Below, piece by piece: positions 34,061 through 41,437 of a stretch of 41,437 nt of DNA. Positions within the stretch are counted from its first letter, which is position 1. Every line of letters begins with the position of its first letter. The stretch is from an uncultured Oscillospiraceae bacterium. Lineage in GTDB: Bacteria > Bacillota > Clostridia > Oscillospirales > Acutalibacteraceae. Where the stretch lies: assembly GCA_900552115.1 (NCBI GenBank), contig URYP01000007.1, positions 1 to 41,437 of the forward strand, in the 5' to 3' direction. The notes under the pieces were generated by a model that ran no database searches, was not told where the DNA came from, and saw only the letters and a program-made list of their open reading frames with translations. A program made the translations under genes and the position numbers.

Positions 34061-35074
34061 ATGAGCGAATGGAAAAAGGTGGAACAGCCCCTGGCCCCCC
34101 TGACACCGGAAGAAGCCGCTCTCTCCACCATAGCGGAGCCGCCGGTTCCGCTGTCCGGTTCATCCGGGGAACAGACCGGGGTATTGCCGGCAGGCGTGGA
34201 GATGCCGCCCCCGCCGGCCACTCTCGAACCGCCAGACGAGCCATCCCTCCTTGAAACAGACACCGCCATGCTCCAGCCAGAACCGCCTGTGTCTGCCGGT
34301 ATGACCGATCCCGCTTTGCCGGAGCCGGAACGGATAGAAACGCCTGTCGCCGTTCCCGTGCGTTCCCGTCGCTACATGCCCGACCGGCGGCCGGGACGTC
34401 ATCGTCTGGCCGCTCCCCTGGGATTTATGGTGATCATCCTGGCACTGGTCGGCGTCGTATCCCTTGTGGTAAGCGGATGGGGCATGGTTAAAAAAGCCCC
34501 CGACCCCTCCCCTTTAAAGGAGGAGATGGCCACTTTTTTGGAGCCGATCATGCTTCAGAATCCCGCCGCTTTTTCATCAGCTAAGCAGGCGGCCTCCAGC
34601 CCCGCCTGTATTAAGGCGGCCCTGTGGAAGGTCACCGAAGCGGAACGCATCCGCATGCGGCAGAAAAAAGAGGATTCCCGGTTTGAAACCGACGACAGCG
34701 GCCGGGTCCTGTTGCCGGAAAAGGACGTCACCAACGCCTTTCATGGCCTGTTCGGTGACGATATCTCGCCGGATACGGCGGTGTTTTCACAAAAAGGCGA
34801 TGCGTTTTCCATCTGGTATGAAAAAGATAAAAAGCAATATCACGTACCGGCGTTTACCGCCTCCCTCTACCAACCCCTCATAGCTTCCGTAAATAAAAAG
34901 GACGACGCGTTCCTGGTAAAGGTCGGCTATGTAGCCGCCGCGGATATCGCTGTAGACGATCAGGGAAATGATATTCCGCCCGCGGAGGAGGACGCCTCCC
35001 TGTTTCAGCAGTATACGGTGCAGAAGGCCGGCGGCGGATACCGGCTGACAGCCATAGACGATATAAAAAATTAA
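34061..35074 (+). CDS. Single-pass membrane protein with Pro/Glu-rich cytoplasmic region, unknown
   Basis: A 337-aa protein I cannot name. Residues 1-95 are disordered-looking and rich in Pro, Glu and Thr, followed by a basic segment (RSRRYMPDRRPGRHR). One TM segment follows (about 116-140). The last 195 residues form an external domain with charged and beta-type segments such as VTNAFHGLFGD and YHVPAFTASLYQP. The layout suggests a membrane sensor or cell-envelope protein. AGGAGG lies 8-9 nt before the ATG. It is the third gene of the proBA operon and ends at a bidirectional terminator. Confidence 0.7.
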   Translation: MSEWKKVEQPLAPLTPEEAALSTIAEPPVPLSGSSGEQTGVLPAGVEMPPPPATLEPPDEPSLLETDTAMLQPEPPVSAGMTDPALPEPERIETPVAVPVRSRRYMPDRRPGRHRLAAPLGFMVIILALVGVVSLVVSGWGMVKKAPDPSPLKEEMATFLEPIMLQNPAAFSSAKQAASSPACIKAALWKVTEAERIRMRQKKEDSRFETDDSGRVLLPEKDVTNAFHGLFGDDISPDTAVFSQKGDAFSIWYEKDKKQYHVPAFTASLYQPLIASVNKKDDAFLVKVGYVAAADIAVDDQGNDIPPAEEDASLFQQYTVQKAGGGYRLTAIDDIKN

Positions 35075-35112
35075 ACATCCCGCGCCGGGTGGAACCCGGT
35101 GCGGGATGTTTT
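35073..35112. terminator. Bidirectional terminator after the proBA operon
   Basis: Long arms AAACATCCCGC-CCGGGT and ACCCGG-GCGGGATGTTT (35073-35090 with 35094-35112, one bulge or mismatch) are flanked by A-rich sequence before and T4 after. It serves the proBA-membrane protein transcript (+) and the convergent BofC-like gene (-). Confidence 0.9.
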
Positions 35113-35137
35113 GTCGGCGTTTTCCGGGTCTCCCGGA

Positions 35138-35464
35138 TCAGCTGGTATAATCCTCCAGCAGCTTACTCAGCTCGGCGCGGGATTTGATTTCGATTCCCCG
35201 ACTCAGTTTTTCCTGTTCTTCCGGCGGCAGAGACGCCACCGCCACATCTTCATAAATGGTGTCGGGATTGGACATTCCCGTCCGGAACACGGCCAGCCGG
35301 CCATTCCATGCGCGCACGGTAAATGTCTGCGCAGCCGTTACCGCATCCCCCGCTGGCGTCGTCCGGTCCTGAACCGGCAGCGGGGCCGTGGTAAAACCGA
35401 CGGCAAGCAGGGCCGCTCCCGCCAAAGCCGTCACGCCGGCGGCTATCGATTTTCCTGCTTTCAT
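35138..35464 (-). CDS. Small exported protein resembling the BofC C-terminal domain
   Basis: The 108-aa protein has an N-terminal signal or anchor segment (about 4-28). After a short linker comes a domain FTVRAWNGRLAVF, VAVASLPPEEQ and LSKLLEDYTS, resembling the C-terminal domain of BofC. BofC in Bacillus controls the sporulation protease SpoIVB. Similar short proteins occur in Clostridia with no proven role, so this family link is tentative. ATG 35464 is chosen because AAGAGGCG lies before it. It is transcribed alone, convergent with the proBA operon and divergent from the PBP gene. Confidence 0.6.
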   Translation of the reverse strand: MKAGKSIAAGVTALAGAALLAVGFTTAPLPVQDRTTPAGDAVTAAQTFTVRAWNGRLAVFRTGMSNPDTIYEDVAVASLPPEEQEKLSRGIEIKSRAELSKLLEDYTS

Positions 35465-35601
35465 CAACCATCGCCTCTTTCCCAAACCTTTATCCAACGA
35501 TTCTGTCAATATTCTGCCCCTATTCGGGGCAAAATATCCCTGCCACGCGTATTTCCTTCCAGGGGTTACAAAAATGACAGCCTTCCTTACAGTTTTGATA
35601 T

Positions 35602-35630
35602 TTGACTTTTCCTTCCAATTGCTATAAGAT
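35602..35630 (+). promoter_or_regulatory. Candidate promoter of the class A PBP gene
   Basis: TTGACT (35602-35607) is followed by TAAGAT (35625-35630) at 17 nt. An overlapping TATAAG at 35623-35628 would give a 15-nt spacer. The start codon lies about 75 nt downstream. Confidence 0.55.
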
Positions 35631-35705
35631 AAATGTGTTTATTCTACCGCAATCCAACCGGTTATACGGGTTGTCGATACACTCCCACCTGAAGGAGGAC
35701 GTCTC

Positions 35706-38012
35706 ATGACGAAAAAAATGCACAAGGCGCGGGCCATCATGCAGAAGCCGGCTGTCCGCCGGACCAAAAAAGTCCTTGGCACCATTTTCAAGTGCCTGAT
35801 GACCATCGTGCTGATCGGCATTATTACAGGCAGCTTGGTTACCTGTATTATGGTGGCCTTTGTCCTGACGAAATTTGACAGTGACAACGGCATTCCCGAC
35901 CTCGACAACATTAACAATGAAACCAGTATTATTTACGTGCAGAACAGTTCGGGTGACTTTGAAGAAAAGCAATGGCTGGACGGTTCCAACAGCATTTGGA
36001 CCGATCTCAACGAAATACCCGCCTATATGCAGAATGCGGTCATCGCCATTGAGGACGAGCGGTTCCGCACTCACGCCGGTGTGGACTGGAAACGGACGGT
36101 TTCGGCCTTTGCCAACCTGATTTTCCATTTCTCTTCCTCGGAATACGGCGGCTCCACCATCACGCAGCAATTGATTAAGCTTGTGACGCAGGACGACGAA
36201 CACAGCATTGAACGTAAAATAACGGAGATCCTGCGCGCTATTGAAATGGAACGCAACGTCGCTTCCAAGGATGAAATTCTGGAAGCGTACCTGAACGTCA
36301 TGCCTCTGACCGGCAACCTGACCGGCGTAGGCGCGGGCGCCAACTACTACTTCGGCAAGGAACTGAAGGATTGTACGCTGGCTGAATGCGCTGTTTTGGC
36401 CAGTATTACCAACAATCCTTCCTATTATAACCCGTTTACCCATCCCGACCATGTACGCCAACGCCAGCAGCTGGTGCTGTACAAGATGCATGAGCTCGGC
36501 TTTATCAATGATGAAGAGTACGTTCAGGCGCTTGGTGAAGAAATTCGCTATGACGAGGGCAAAAACGACAAGCATATCGAGGTTCAGGATTATTATACCG
36601 ACCTGCTGATCGAAGACGTCATAGATGGCCTGATGGAAAAATACGGCTACACCTACCGTTACGCGGAAAACATCGTTTTCCACGGCGGGCTGCGGATTTA
36701 CTCGGCCGAGGATATCTCCAAGCAAAAGAAAATTGAAGAGATTTATGCCAACGACAACAACTTCCCCTCGAATATTGCGGGGTATCCGGACGACCCCCAG
36801 GCGGCCATTTTCATTATGGACTATAAGGGCCGTGTTGTCGCCACGGTGGGGGGACGCGGAGAAAAAACCGGCAACCGGCTGTTGCTGCGGGATACGCAGT
36901 CCACGCGGTCGCCCGGCTCCTCGATGAAGCCGGTGGGCGTCTACGCCCCGGCCATCGCCCTGAACACCATTCACTATTCCTCTATGGAGCGCGACTGCTA
37001 CATTGTCCTGCCTGATGGAAGCCAGTGGCCGGTCAACTATGAAAGTTACCCGCATGACGGCGGCAATGTGCTGGTACCCTATGCACTGGAACGTTCCCTC
37101 AACACCGTACCGGTGCGGATCCTGCAAAAGATGGGCGTGGAAACCAGTTACGATTTCCTGGTAAACAAGTTCCATATGACTACCCTGCTCGACTCGGATA
37201 AAGCCTACGCGCCCCTGGCGCTGGGCGCGTTGGGTCACGGCGTTACCTGCCGTGAAATGGCGGCGGCGTTCCAGACTTTTGGCAACGGCGGCATCTATCA
37301 TAAGCCTTATACCTACTTTAAGGTGGAACGGGACGACGACGTAATTTTGGAGGCGGATATTAACGGTTCCGAATCCCTCGACACTGACAGCGCCTATGTG
37401 ATGAATCGTCTGCTGCAAAATGTTATCGGCCCCAATGGTACCGCGGTTTCCTTGATGGGTGACTGGAGCGGCTGGGAGGTCTTTGCCAAGACTGGTACCG
37501 CTGAAAACAATAACGACGTCTATTTCGCCGGCGGAACCGGGTATTATGTCGCGGCTTCCTGGTTTGGTTACGATAAAAACTATGAGCTGGTAGGCGATCA
37601 GGTCAGCTATGCGCGTATCCTTTGGAACAAGAGCATGAAAGCCCTGCACGCGGGCCTGTCCCCCAAAACCTTTGATGAGTTTAAAGGCAACACAGTGGAA
37701 CGGTACTATTGCAGCTCTACCGGACAATTGGCCGGCTCCAACTGCCCCTATAAAAAACTGGGCGTCTATAAGCCGAACAACATTCCCGGCCTGTGCTACC
37801 ATGGCGGCAGCTATGTCGATGGCAGCGGCGGCGGGGATGACCCGGGCGATGATGACGACGATGATACCACAACGACCACCACGACGACAACAGGCGGCAA
37901 TACGCCGGACACCACCACGACCACTACGACGACAACAGCAACCACCACGACCACCACAACCACGACGGCCTCAACGCCCGATACGACCATACCGGATACG
38001 CCGGCCGCGTAA
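35706..38012 (+). CDS. Class A penicillin-binding protein (PBP1A) with poly-Thr tail
   Basis: The 768-aa membrane enzyme polymerises and crosslinks peptidoglycan. A basic cytoplasmic start and one TM (about 28-55) lead to a GT51 glycosyltransferase domain (about 85-260: EDERFRTHAGVDW with catalytic Glu, GGSTITQQLIK, EILEAYLN). The transpeptidase domain covers about 345-670 with SSMK near 406-409, SLN near 464 and KTGT near 595. A Cys-containing segment (YYCSSTGQLAGSNCPYK) follows, then a Gly/Asp stretch and about 40 residues almost all Thr (about 719-760). GGAGG precedes the ATG. Confidence 0.95.
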   Translation: MTKKMHKARAIMQKPAVRRTKKVLGTIFKCLMTIVLIGIITGSLVTCIMVAFVLTKFDSDNGIPDLDNINNETSIIYVQNSSGDFEEKQWLDGSNSIWTDLNEIPAYMQNAVIAIEDERFRTHAGVDWKRTVSAFANLIFHFSSSEYGGSTITQQLIKLVTQDDEHSIERKITEILRAIEMERNVASKDEILEAYLNVMPLTGNLTGVGAGANYYFGKELKDCTLAECAVLASITNNPSYYNPFTHPDHVRQRQQLVLYKMHELGFINDEEYVQALGEEIRYDEGKNDKHIEVQDYYTDLLIEDVIDGLMEKYGYTYRYAENIVFHGGLRIYSAEDISKQKKIEEIYANDNNFPSNIAGYPDDPQAAIFIMDYKGRVVATVGGRGEKTGNRLLLRDTQSTRSPGSSMKPVGVYAPAIALNTIHYSSMERDCYIVLPDGSQWPVNYESYPHDGGNVLVPYALERSLNTVPVRILQKMGVETSYDFLVNKFHMTTLLDSDKAYAPLALGALGHGVTCREMAAAFQTFGNGGIYHKPYTYFKVERDDDVILEADINGSESLDTDSAYVMNRLLQNVIGPNGTAVSLMGDWSGWEVFAKTGTAENNNDVYFAGGTGYYVAASWFGYDKNYELVGDQVSYARILWNKSMKALHAGLSPKTFDEFKGNTVERYYCSSTGQLAGSNCPYKKLGVYKPNNIPGLCYHGGSYVDGSGGGDDPGDDDDDDTTTTTTTTTGGNTPDTTTTTTTTTATTTTTTTTTASTPDTTIPDTPAA

Positions 38013-38029
38013 CCCACATGTGCGATAAA

Positions 38030-38065
38030 CCAGCCCCTACATTTTAAACAAAATGTAGGGGCTGG
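38030..38065 (+). terminator. Hairpin terminator after the class A PBP gene
   Basis: A 16-bp perfect stem (38030-38045 with 38050-38065) has an AAAC loop, beginning 18 nt after the stop codon. The following CTCTATTTG is only weakly T-rich. Confidence 0.75.
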
Positions 38066-38133
38066 CTCTATTTGCGCGTTTTAGCGGAACGACTGACCGC
38101 ATTATCCCAGATATGGGTCGTTCTATAAAAATG

Positions 38134-38169
38134 CCACCAGCCAGATTGTAAAAACAACCTGGCTGGTGG
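38134..38169. terminator. Bidirectional hairpin, probable terminator of the copZ-like unit
   Basis: CCACCAGCCAG (38134-38144) pairs with CTGGCTGGTGG (38159-38169), with an inner TTGT/ACAA stem. T-rich sequence follows on the plus strand, and ATTTTTATAG follows on the minus strand. It lies about 160 nt past the copZ-like stop. Confidence 0.75.
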
Positions 38170-38329
38170 TTTACACTTTTGTTTTTTAAATTTTTATGGG
38201 GTCTACTCTGTGTCCATCATTAAAACTCTATGGAAGGTCTAACCGGCAGCTGGAAGAAATCGTCGGTTAATTTGAAATAGCGATGGATAAATTAGTGCTG
38301 CATCATTTAAAACGATCAAGTATACTCTT

Positions 38330-38548
38330 TTACTCCGCCTGGTACCCCAAGTCCCGAATGGCTTCTTTCAAAGTTTCCGGCTTTGTCCGGGCCGGAATAT
38401 AGGTTATTTCGGCCTGTTTTTTGTCCAGGCTGACGCGCACGGTTTTGACGCCATCCAACGCTTTGAGGCCGTTTTCCACCCTCTGGCGGCAATGATCGCA
38501 GCTCATACCTTCCACCGTCAGCGTTACAGTTTCTTTTTTATCAAACAT
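38330..38548 (-). CDS. Heavy-metal-associated domain protein (CopZ-like metallochaperone)
   Basis: The 72-aa HMA-domain protein has the metal-binding motif GMSCDHC (about 14-20) and the ferredoxin-like pattern VENGLKALDGVKTVRVSLDKKQAEITY. It should carry Cu(I) or another soft metal in the cytoplasm. No copper ATPase is nearby. Its ATG overlaps the last codons of the upstream 4-TM protein gene by 8 nt, so the two are translationally coupled, which suggests a shared metal-related task. Confidence 0.92.
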   Translation of the reverse strand: MFDKKETVTLTVEGMSCDHCRQRVENGLKALDGVKTVRVSLDKKQAEITYIPARTKPETLKEAIRDLGYQAE

Positions 38549-39152
38549 TCACTTTCTCCCCTTCCTTCATTTGTGAAACGATCGGACGTCCACCCTGTCG
38601 GGTGTCATCCTGTGCCGCGCTCGCCTCGTCATAATACATCATCCGCATCATGCCGCCCGCGGCCACCAGCACCACCAACAGCACCGCCACGGCCAGAGAA
38701 GCCAGCTTGGCGGCCCACCGTTTCCCCTTGCTTTCCTCATGCGTGGTACAGGCCAGCACCATCCCCCGGATCCAAAAAGGAACCGGCAGCACCGTCAGCA
38801 CCGCAATCTGGATGTTTACCGCCATATAGCCGGTCGCGTCGAACGGCTCCTGAACGCCGCCAAAGCCAATCCACAGCGCAATGGTCACCACCATGAGCAG
38901 CACGCCGCTGATGAGCAGCATCAGCGAATCCGCCCGATGGCGCTTCTGCTTACGGGTGTAGGATAAAAAGGAATAGACCGCCACCCCCATCAGGGCGACC
39001 GCTACGAAAAACAGTACCCGGTGGATAGCGAAATAACCGGCCGCCGGCCCGCTCTCCTGGTGCAGCATCTGTTGGTAATAAACCGACAACGCCGTTAAAA
39101 CGGCGGCCAGTCCCGTATACAATAGGGACTTGGCAAAACGCGATAAAGTCAT
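38541..39152 (-). CDS. Four-TM membrane protein coupled to the CopZ-like gene, unknown
   Basis: A 203-aa integral membrane protein I cannot name. Four hydrophobic segments are seen (about 10-28, 43-65, 78-98, 108-130) and a fifth near 148-168. The loop after the last carries a Met-rich GGMMRMMYY stretch. His residues (YFAIHRVLF, TTHEESKG) and one Cys (LACTTHE) could bind metal. AAAGGATC precedes the ATG. The 8-nt overlap with a metallochaperone gene is the only functional hint; transport or sensing of copper is possible but unproven. Confidence 0.7.
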   Translation of the reverse strand: MTLSRFAKSLLYTGLAAVLTALSVYYQQMLHQESGPAAGYFAIHRVLFFVAVALMGVAVYSFLSYTRKQKRHRADSLMLLISGVLLMVVTIALWIGFGGVQEPFDATGYMAVNIQIAVLTVLPVPFWIRGMVLACTTHEESKGKRWAAKLASLAVAVLLVVLVAAGGMMRMMYYDEASAAQDDTRQGGRPIVSQMKEGEKVNV

Positions 39153-39249
39153 ATCCGATCCTTTCCACCGCCTATTGATGTGGGCGGCTTTCCTATGAGC
39201 GTCAGCTCTTTTTTACAGCCTTATGTGCGGCCATCGACCGTTATGCCTG

Positions 39250-40647
39250 TCAGGCCTTGTGCCATTTAACGCCCTGCGGCGTATCCTCCAGAACAATGCC
39301 GCGGTTTTTAATTTCATCCCGTATGCGGTCGGCCTCAGCCCAGTTCTTTTCTGCCCGCGCCTTGGCGCGCGCTTCGATCAACGCCTCAATCTCCCCGGCA
39401 TCCTCCTGATCGCCGTTGTCATAGACCAGTCCCAGCACGCCTGTCAGCTCCTCGAACAGCGCCATAGCCTGCCGGCAGGTCCCTTTCGACGGCGCCGCTG
39501 CCGCTGCCGTATGCACATTGATGTCCTTAACCAGGTCAAATACCGCCGCTATAGCATCTGCTGTGTTTAGATCGTCCTCCATGGCCTCCACAAATTGCTG
39601 ACGGCGATTCTCAAGCAGCACGGCAAACTCCGGATCCGTCTCTCCATCCGGAGCCTTTTCCAGCGCAAAAGCCAGACTGCTGCGGCAGTTGTAGAGCCGT
39701 TCCAATGCGGCCTTGGCCTGTTCTATAATGTCGGTGTTGTAATTGATCGGGCTGCGGTAAGAGGACGAAATCAGGAAAAAACGGATCGGCTCGTAGCCAT
39801 ATTTTTCCGCCACATCCCGCACGGTAAAAAAGTTGTTCAGGCTTTTGGACATTTTCTTATTGTCCACATTGATATACCCGTTATGCATCCAATAATGGGC
39901 AAAGGGCACGCCGTTGCAGCACTCGCTTTGCGCTATCTCATTTTCATGATGGGGAAAAATCAGATCCTGTCCGCCGCAATGGATATCAATGGTCTCGCCC
40001 AGGTAGCGGCGGGCCATAGCCGAGCATTCAATGTGCCAGCCGGGACGCCCCTTGCTCCAGGGCGAATCCCAGGAGGGCTCGCCGGGTTTGGCCGCTTTCC
40101 ACAGGGCAAAATCCAGCGCGTCTTCCTTGGTTTCCTCAACGGCGATACGGGCGCCGGATTCCAAATCGTCCACTGCCTGATGGGACAACTTGCCGTATTC
40201 TCCAAAACGGCGGGGGCGAAAATAGACGTCGCCGTTTGCCGCCGGATAGGCGTATCCCTTTTCCACCAGGGACGCGATAATGGCAATGATTTCATCCATG
40301 TTTTCCGTGGCCTTGGGATGCACTGTCGCCTCGCGGATATTCAGCCCTTTGGCGTCGGTCCAGAATTCCGCGATATACCGTTCGGAGATGGTGTGGTAGT
40401 CGGTTCCTTCCTCACCCGCGCGGCGGATGATCTTGTCGTCGATATCGGTAAAATTCTGGACAAACCGCACGTCGTAGCCCCGCCATTCCAAATACCGGCG
40501 CAGCACATCGAATACGCACAAAGGCCGCGCATTGCCGATATGGATATAATTATACACCGTCGGGCCGCAGGCGTAAATTTTCACCGTCTGCGGCTCAATG
40601 GTCTGCAATTCTTCCTTTTGACGGGTCAGAGTGTTGTAAATCCTCAT
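39250..40647 (-). CDS. cysS: Cysteinyl-tRNA synthetase
   Basis: The 465-aa class I synthetase charges tRNA-Cys. YACGPTVYNYIHIGNARP holds the zinc-ligand Cys and the HIGH-like HIGN motif. The zinc-site segments ECSAMARRYLG and HHENEIAQSECCNG follow, and KKMSKSLNN is the KMSKS loop. The length is normal. ATG 40647 overlaps the cysE stop (ATGA), which couples translation; an upstream in-frame extension lies inside cysE. The transcript is preceded by a T-box leader. The spacer after the stop (39153-39249) shows no clear terminator. Confidence 0.97.
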   Translation of the reverse strand: MRIYNTLTRQKEELQTIEPQTVKIYACGPTVYNYIHIGNARPLCVFDVLRRYLEWRGYDVRFVQNFTDIDDKIIRRAGEEGTDYHTISERYIAEFWTDAKGLNIREATVHPKATENMDEIIAIIASLVEKGYAYPAANGDVYFRPRRFGEYGKLSHQAVDDLESGARIAVEETKEDALDFALWKAAKPGEPSWDSPWSKGRPGWHIECSAMARRYLGETIDIHCGGQDLIFPHHENEIAQSECCNGVPFAHYWMHNGYINVDNKKMSKSLNNFFTVRDVAEKYGYEPIRFFLISSSYRSPINYNTDIIEQAKAALERLYNCRSSLAFALEKAPDGETDPEFAVLLENRRQQFVEAMEDDLNTADAIAAVFDLVKDINVHTAAAAAPSKGTCRQAMALFEELTGVLGLVYDNGDQEDAGEIEALIEARAKARAEKNWAEADRIRDEIKNRGIVLEDTPQGVKWHKA

Positions 40648-41291
40648 GATGGTCCATCCTTTCTCTCCTGTTCCTTGAGCTGTGCCTCTAAATGGTCGAT
40701 GCGCTGTTCCAGCCGGCAAATTTCCTGCGCGACGGGATCGGGAATATGCACCTGGTCCAGTTCCGGCGGCCTCTGACCATTCAGCCGAACGACACGGGCA
40801 GGCACGCCCACCGCCGTACTGTTGTCGGGCAGGCTGTCCAGCACCACGGCACCCGCGGCTATGCGGACATGGCTGCCGATGGTAATTGGCCCCAGCACTT
40901 TGGCTCCGCAGCCCACCATCACATGATCGCCCAGTGTGGGGTGCCGTTTGCCTTTATCTTTTCCAGTTCCCCCCAATGTTACTCCCTGATAAATGGTGCA
41001 GTCGTCTCCAATTTCCGCGGTTTCACCGATGACCACCCCGGTGCCGTGGTCAATAAACAGGCGCCGTCCGATAGTGGCCCCGGGATGAATTTCAATATTG
41101 GTCCGGCGCACGCAGCGCTGTGAAATCCAGCGGGCGATATAGAACATGCGCCGTTCAAAAAACCAGTGGGCCCGGCGATAGGCGCGCACCGCCTTAAACC
41201 CGTTATAGAGCCGGATGATTTCCCAAGACGACCGAGCGGCCGGATCCCGCTCCCGGATAACGGCAATATCCTCTTTCATACGATCAAACAT
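40644..41291 (-). CDS. cysE: Serine O-acetyltransferase
   Basis: The 215-aa enzyme acetylates serine with acetyl-CoA, the first step of cysteine synthesis. An N-terminal helical domain (about 1-65) precedes the left-handed beta-helix made of hexapeptide repeats (about 66-165). The catalytic region is IDHGTGVVIGETAEIGDD, and the C-terminal part is a short coiled coil (LEQRIDHLEAQLKEQ). This matches the shorter Firmicute CysE. ATG 41291 has AAGGGAG about 7 nt upstream; the ATG six bases earlier is too close. It is the first gene of the T-box-controlled cysE-cysS operon. Confidence 0.95.
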   Translation of the reverse strand: MFDRMKEDIAVIRERDPAARSSWEIIRLYNGFKAVRAYRRAHWFFERRMFYIARWISQRCVRRTNIEIHPGATIGRRLFIDHGTGVVIGETAEIGDDCTIYQGVTLGGTGKDKGKRHPTLGDHVMVGCGAKVLGPITIGSHVRIAAGAVVLDSLPDNSTAVGVPARVVRLNGQRPPELDQVHIPDPVAQEICRLEQRIDHLEAQLKEQERKDGPS

Positions 41292-41316
41292 AGGCATTCT
41301 CCCTTACAGCCGGGCG

Positions 41317-41437
41317 GAGCCATAAAAAAACGCCCGCGTTGTACCAAGGCACAACGGAGGCGATATTTCGCGGTTCCACTCCGGTTTATCACTCACGGGC
41401 CCGCCCGCAGGCTACCCGCCGACCCGATAACGGCGGG
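41317..41437 (-). promoter_or_regulatory. T-box leader of cysE-cysS, truncated by the window end
   Basis: On the minus strand the T-box sequence GAGTGGAACCGCG lies at 41369-41381. It is followed by a terminator stem (arms about 41332-41342 and 41351-41361, CGTTGT/ACAACG core) and T7 (41324-41330). The T-box CCGCG can pair with CGCGG of the terminator arm to give the antiterminator. A GCCGTTATC element (about 41423-41431) sits in a hairpin of the stem-III region. Stem I and its specifier codon lie outside the window. From the genes controlled, tRNA-Cys is the expected ligand, which is inference. Confidence 0.9.

Larger units (their letters stand above)
38013..38329. other. Gene-free spacer with two long hairpins and a relic-like short reading frame
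   Basis: Besides the two hairpins listed separately, the AT-rich part (38170-38329) holds a 24-codon frame starting ATG 38196 and ending TAA 38268-38270, with similar-looking coding continuing in the same frame past the stop. It has no ribosome site and I do not recognise it, so it may be a gene relic or chance. Confidence 0.4.

Noticed and set aside
35622..37802. 726-codon open frame on the minus strand
   Set aside because: It is the mirror of the class A PBP gene, whose frame has all GT51 and transpeptidase motifs. Long antisense frames are expected in GC-rich coding DNA.
37864..37990. Second triplet-rich stretch resembling a microsatellite array
   Set aside because: It encodes the poly-Thr tail of the class A PBP with mixed codons and no spacer structure.
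39190..39249. Short minus-strand frame after cysS starting near an ATG
   Set aside because: It has about ten codons and no ribosome site.

Overview
This 41.4 kb window looks like chromosomal core sequence from a moderately GC-rich anaerobic Firmicute, probably class Clostridia, family Oscillospiraceae/Ruminococcaceae. The signs are strong AGGAGG-type ribosome binding sites, TTGACA/TATAAT promoters, a split transketolase next to formate-tetrahydrofolate ligase, a rubredoxin plus flavodiiron oxygen-detoxification pair, a DUF512-der-plsY-gpsA block, a DUF6062 protein and a T-box upstream of cysE-cysS. I see no rRNA or tRNA gene, IS element, phage gene, integrase or CRISPR array. The placement is inferred from gene content.

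Layout. 1-2300: a secreted C39-like peptidase and class II aldolase (fba), both leftward. 2.3-5.1 kb, rightward: a DUF6062 protein, a small membrane protein preceded by a DnaA-box-like cluster, then rubredoxin-flavodiiron protein, closed by a bidirectional terminator. 5.1-9.6 kb, leftward: the ftsE-ftsX-M23 peptidoglycan-hydrolysis module, a double-stem hairpin, and an S41 (Ctp-like) protein whose catalytic serine position is glycine. 9.7-13.7 kb, leftward: a PucR/CdaR-type regulator, an MsmX/UgpC sugar-ABC ATPase, an RsuA-family pseudouridine synthase and a DUF4830 protein. 13.7-19.0 kb, leftward: gpsA, plsY, der, a DUF512 radical-SAM protein, then rpmF and yceD (DUF177) from a consensus promoter. 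19.1-23.1 kb, leftward: a PHP phosphoesterase, a small P-loop protein, pgi and a D-Ala-D-Ala carboxypeptidase. 23.2-29.2 kb, leftward: a likely transcript tktN-tktC-fhs-lcp2-lcp1.

29.4-38.1 kb is mostly rightward: a PrsA/SurA-like lipoprotein with a Thr-rich insert, an SH3 lipoprotein, proB-proA plus an unknown membrane protein behind a structured leader, and a class A penicillin-binding protein with a poly-Thr tail. Two small leftward genes lie among them: a Cys/Asp-rich membrane protein and a BofC-like protein. 38.1-41.4 kb, leftward: a CopZ-like metallochaperone overlapped with a 4-TM protein, and cysE-cysS controlled by a T-box cut by the window end.

Much of the window serves cell-envelope construction (FtsEX/M23/S41, LCP pair, DacF-type carboxypeptidase, PBP1A, plsY/gpsA) together with central carbon, one-carbon, proline and cysteine metabolism. 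I found no convincing novel defence or mobile system. The best leads are the apparently catalytically dead S41 protein beside FtsEX, the low-complexity Thr tracts shared by several surface proteins, the three-way complementary proB leader, and several conserved-looking but unrecognised small proteins.
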